From assembly GCA_945859605.1 (NCBI GenBank), contig OX243817.1, positions 33,536,790 through 33,600,789 on the forward strand: a stretch of DNA of 64,000 nt, in the 5' to 3' direction. Every line of letters begins with the position of its first letter. Positions within the stretch are counted from its first letter, which is position 1. The notes under the pieces are model-generated. The model was given only the letters and a program-made list of their open reading frames with translations, was not told the DNA's origin and searched no databases. The DNA is from Lumbricus rubellus. Lineage: Eukaryota > Annelida > Clitellata > Crassiclitellata > Lumbricidae. Position numbers and translations under genes: made by a program. Below, in pieces: positions 61,053 to 64,000 of this stretch.

Positions 61053-64000
61053 ATGGCCACGTTTCTTCCGTCCTTTCCTGAGTTTGACGTAGACGGCGAA
61101 CCAACCTCCGTTGGTCCAAGGTGGGAAAAATGGCTGTCTCGTTTCGAAAACATGCTGACCGCCATGTCGATCGACGACAGCGTCAGACAAAAAGCACTTC
61201 TTCTCCATCTGGCTGGGTCTAGAGTGTATGAAATCGCTGAAACGCTCTCCATGACGCCGGCAAACGATGAGACGAATGTATTTACAGCTGCTAAAGATGC
61301 CCTTACGCTGCATTTCAAGCCGAAGAAAAACATCCAGTTCGAGACCTACGTCTTCCGGTCGACGAAGCAAGAACCAGGAGAGTCCCTCGACCAGTATCAG
61401 GTACGTTTACGAACTCTTGCAAAGCATTGTGAATTTGCAGACGCTGACAAAGAAATCTTAGCACAAATAATTCAGTCATGCACTTCAAACACCTTGAGAC
61501 GTCGCGCTTTAAGAAATCCAACAATTACTCTGCCTGAGCTTCTAGACATGGCTCGAACGATGGATTTGGCAGAACGCCAAGCAACCGAAATCGAATCTAA
61601 GACAACAAGCCCCAATGACTATGCTCTCAATGCGCTAAACCTGGGAAACGGTTCAAGTAAAAAAGATAGACGGGGTCTACAAAGACAACCAAATGAACAA
61701 AAATGTTTCAATTGTGGAGGGACGTATCCTCATGATGCAGGAAAACAGTCTTGCCCCGCTTTTCAAAAGACATGTTATCGGTGCTCGAAAAAAAATCACT
61801 TCTCGAGGTGCTGTAGACAAAAATCAGAATACGGCTTGGATGAAAGAGCGTTTCCCTCACGCACAGAAGAAGCACCTCACCGCCTTCATGCCATATACGC
61901 AAAACGCCAGGTGAACATTGATGAGAAACCGAGCAGTGTAGACAATTTTGTTTTTGTGGTTAGTGACAAACTCCGTGGTTTTCCTCATGCAACACTACTA
62001 GTGAACGGATGTCCAATATCCGTAATAATTGACTCGGGAGCCGCAGTCAACGTATTGGACACTTTAGAACTGAACAAGATGAAGCCGAGGCCAAATCTAC
62101 AAAATACACAAATGAAAATTTATTCCTATGGAACGCAGGTGGCTCTACCGCTGCGGGGTTGTTTCGAGGCAGAAGTACGAAGCAGTGGGACAGGGGTGAG
62201 GACAGTATTCTATGTCGCGGACGGTCATCATGGTTCGTTGCTATCGTGTGACACTGCGCTGAAGCTGGGACTTATACAGTTCTCCACGAATCGTCTAACC
62301 ATCAGCCCCGAACCGAATATACAGTCTATCATTGCTCGTTTCCCACAGCTCTTCAATGGAATTGGTAAACTGAAAGATTACCAGATTAAACTTCACATTA
62401 ACAACGACATAACACCTGTAGCCCAAAAAGCTCGTCCAATACCATTTCATATGAGAGCTAAAGTTGAAGCTGAACTTGAGAAACTGCTCAACGAGGGCAT
62501 CATTGAACCAGCAAGTGGACCCACACCTTGGATTTCACCAGTTGTAGTTGCGCTGAAGCCCAAGAGCCCGGATGAGGTTCGACTTTGCGTTGACATGAGA
62601 TGGGCAAATCGGGCTGTGAAACGCGAACGTCATCCTATGCCAGGCATTGATGACCTAATTTTTGCTGTAAATGGGTCAACTGTTTTTAGCAAGCTGGATC
62701 TTCGTTCAGGCTACCACCAAGTCGAGCTAAACCCTGAGTCTCGATACATCACTACATTTGCCACACACCATGGTTTGTTCCGTTACAAGCGCCTCAATTT
62801 TGGAATCTCATCGGCCAGTGAGTGTTTCCAGAACATCATCAGACAACTCATTGGGGGCATAAAAGGATCATTGAACATAAGTGATGATATCCTGGTGTTT
62901 GGGAGATCACAGAAGGAACATGATCGTGCACTAAATGAGGTCTTGAACAGATTGCATAAAGGCGGTCTAACTTTGAATGCATCAAAGTGTGAATTCAACA
63001 AGGACACAATCAGTTTTTTTGGACATATTTTTTCCAAAGAAGGCGTATCAGTGGATCCGTCCAAGGTCAAGGTCCTTCAGCAAATGAAGCCACCCACCAA
63101 CATATCAGAACTGCGGAGCTTCTTGGGTATGGTGACGTATTGTGCTCGATATGTCAAGAACATTTCAAACGTTCTGGCACCGCTGCGACAGCTGCTGCAT
63201 GCTGACGAGGAATGGAGTTGGTTGGAGGAACAACAACATGCGTTCCAGAACATCAAGGACCTGATTGCTGAAAGCACAACGCTGGCTTATTTCGACCCTC
63301 GTTTGTCAACAGCTTTGATCACGGATGCTGGACCAGACGGTCTGGGAGCGGTTCTGTCACAGATCTCTCTTGATGGCACAAGAAAAATAATTGCTTTTGC
63401 AAGCAGAGTTTTGACAGACACTGAGAAAAGATATTCACAACTAGAAAAGGAAATGCTCGGAGTTGTGTATGGATGTGAGCACTTCCGGGTGTACCTTTGT
63501 GGTGCACCATTCAGACTGATCATTGACAACAAGCCATTAGAACAGATTCTCAGCCATCCTGGAAAGAAACTGCCAATCCGATTGGAAAGATGGAGCATGC
63601 GGTTGCTCCCATACAGTTTTCAGGTCGAAGCTATCTCGACAAACGACAACCCAGCCGATTATCTGTCTCGTCACCCGAAGAAGGAAATTGGAGACGTGGA
63701 AGTGATAGAAGCAGACATGGAAGCGGAAATAAACCTGATAATCACTATGACACTACCTAAAGCGATGACGAGAGATGATATTCAAAGGGAAACACAACTG
63801 GACGAAGCATTGGTTAAGGTGATCAACTATATAAGCAACGGAAAATGGCCATCAGGTAATAAAATAACTGACGATGTTCGACCATTCTACATCTTGAGAG
63901 ATGAGTTGTCCCTATCTCCAGGTGATGATATGGTACTAAGAGGATCAAGAATTGTACTACCGACAACACTTCGAGTACAAGCAATACAAACAGCTCATGA
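61053..64000 (+). CDS. Ty3/gypsy retrotransposon Gag-Pol polyprotein, open at window end
   Basis: One uninterrupted frame from the ATG at 61053 to the last base gives at least 982 residues. Order: Gag (WEKWLSRFENMLTAM; FKPKKN; QEPGESLDQYQVRLRTLAKH), then two zinc knuckles near residues 218-255 (CFNCGG, CYRCSKKNHFSRCC). Next come an aspartic protease (IIDSGAAVNVLD, Asp at 327) and reverse transcriptase (RHPMPGIDDL; FSKLDLRSGYHQVEL; NISDDILVFG, catalytic Asp pair at 611-612). RNase H follows (LITDAGPDGLGAVLSQ near 758; FASRVLTDTEKRYSQLEKEM), with the start of integrase at the edge. The SDD form of the polymerase box and the knuckle pattern fit the K02A2.6-like lineage common in invertebrates. 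Lack of stops suggests a young copy. A 203-residue minus-strand frame at 60722-61333 overlaps it and is a shadow. Confidence 0.95.
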   Translation, partial: MATFLPSFPEFDVDGEPTSVGPRWEKWLSRFENMLTAMSIDDSVRQKALLLHLAGSRVYEIAETLSMTPANDETNVFTAAKDALTLHFKPKKNIQFETYVFRSTKQEPGESLDQYQVRLRTLAKHCEFADADKEILAQIIQSCTSNTLRRRALRNPTITLPELLDMARTMDLAERQATEIESKTTSPNDYALNALNLGNGSSKKDRRGLQRQPNEQKCFNCGGTYPHDAGKQSCPAFQKTCYRCSKKNHFSRCCRQKSEYGLDERAFPSRTEEAPHRLHAIYAKRQVNIDEKPSSVDNFVFVVSDKLRGFPHATLLVNGCPISVIIDSGAAVNVLDTLELNKMKPRPNLQNTQMKIYSYGTQVALPLRGCFEAEVRSSGTGVRTVFYVADGHHGSLLSCDTALKLGLIQFSTNRLTISPEPNIQSIIARFPQLFNGIGKLKDYQIKLHINNDITPVAQKARPIPFHMRAKVEAELEKLLNEGIIEPASGPTPWISPVVVALKPKSPDEVRLCVDMRWANRAVKRERHPMPGIDDLIFAVNGSTVFSKLDLRSGYHQVELNPESRYITTFATHHGLFRYKRLNFGISSASECFQNIIRQLIGGIKGSLNISDDILVFGRSQKEHDRALNEVLNRLHKGGLTLNASKCEFNKDTISFFGHIFSKEGVSVDPSKVKVLQQMKPPTNISELRSFLGMVTYCARYVKNISNVLAPLRQLLHADEEWSWLEEQQHAFQNIKDLIAESTTLAYFDPRLSTALITDAGPDGLGAVLSQISLDGTRKIIAFASRVLTDTEKRYSQLEKEMLGVVYGCEHFRVYLCGAPFRLIIDNKPLEQILSHPGKKLPIRLERWSMRLLPYSFQVEAISTNDNPADYLSRHPKKEIGDVEVIEADMEAEINLIITMTLPKAMTRDDIQRETQLDEALVKVINYISNGKWPSGNKITDDVRPFYILRDELSLSPGDDMVLRGSRIVLPTTLRVQAIQTAH

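Noticed and set aside
60722..61333. 203-residue minus-strand frame over the LTR and gag start
   Set aside because: It overlaps the Ty3/gypsy gag antisense and shows no family features.

Overview
The window is a stretch of animal nuclear DNA, most likely from a marine invertebrate. Coding exons are short islands with GT/AG splice borders in a large AT-rich background. The recognisable genes are animal ones: a C2H2 zinc-finger protein, an FBXO30/FBXO40-type F-box protein, an EF-hand protein of the invertebrate sarcoplasmic calcium-binding type, von Willebrand factor A exons and a Onecut fragment. The rest is a dense collection of transposable elements. The palindrome TAGGCCTA and its parts recur throughout. 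I cannot name the species or phylum from sequence alone.

Layout. 0.1-0.64 kb: a giant (TC)n and TGTC microsatellite. 0.64-5.35 kb: AT-rich, with a LINE relic. 5.36-6.22 kb (minus): six-finger C2H2 protein. 6.67-7.90 kb: three small inverted-repeat elements, one with a perfect 8-bp target duplication. 11.4-13.2 kb (minus): an aromatic amino acid ammonia-lyase/aminomutase in one coding exon, closer to plant, fungal and bacterial PAL/TAL than to animal histidase. 14.7-15.7 kb: LINE reverse transcriptase relic. 16.2-17.3 kb: relic of an unnamed transposon-type gene split by a hAT MITE. 19-20.6 kb: further hAT and mariner MITEs. 22.2-23.3 kb: three hAT-like elements nested one inside another, each with its own 8-bp target duplication. 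25.6-30.2 kb (minus): two-exon F-box gene whose tail is built of 16-residue repeats. 31.8-32.6 kb: 11-copy minisatellite.

32.65-40.75 kb is one nested composite. The outer inverted-repeat element contains a 6.2-kb element with a perfect 8-bp duplication. That in turn contains a Mutator-like foldback carrying a FLYWCH finger piece, and a 3.3-kb foldback whose centre holds captured Onecut coding sequence. 41.2-43.6 kb (minus): secreted EF-hand protein gene with two apparent frameshifts and a hAT element in intron 1. 44.1-45.3 kb: mariner-like foldback. 46.8-47.0 kb: tRNA-derived SINE. 49.6-50.2 kb: second tandem-motif foldback. 53.3-54.1 kb: LINE relic. 54.4-55.5 and 60.1-60.3 kb (minus): vWA-domain exons separated by a 2.4-kb hAT element. 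60.9-64.0 kb (plus): LTR, gag and pol of a Ty3/gypsy retrotransposon, open at the window edge.

The host genes do not form an operon or an evident pathway. The most unusual signals are the PAL-type lyase, the nested gene-capturing foldback composite, and one internal satellite shared by elements with different ends. Conserved protein families and exact target-site duplications are strong evidence here. Splice models and transposon superfamily labels are inference.
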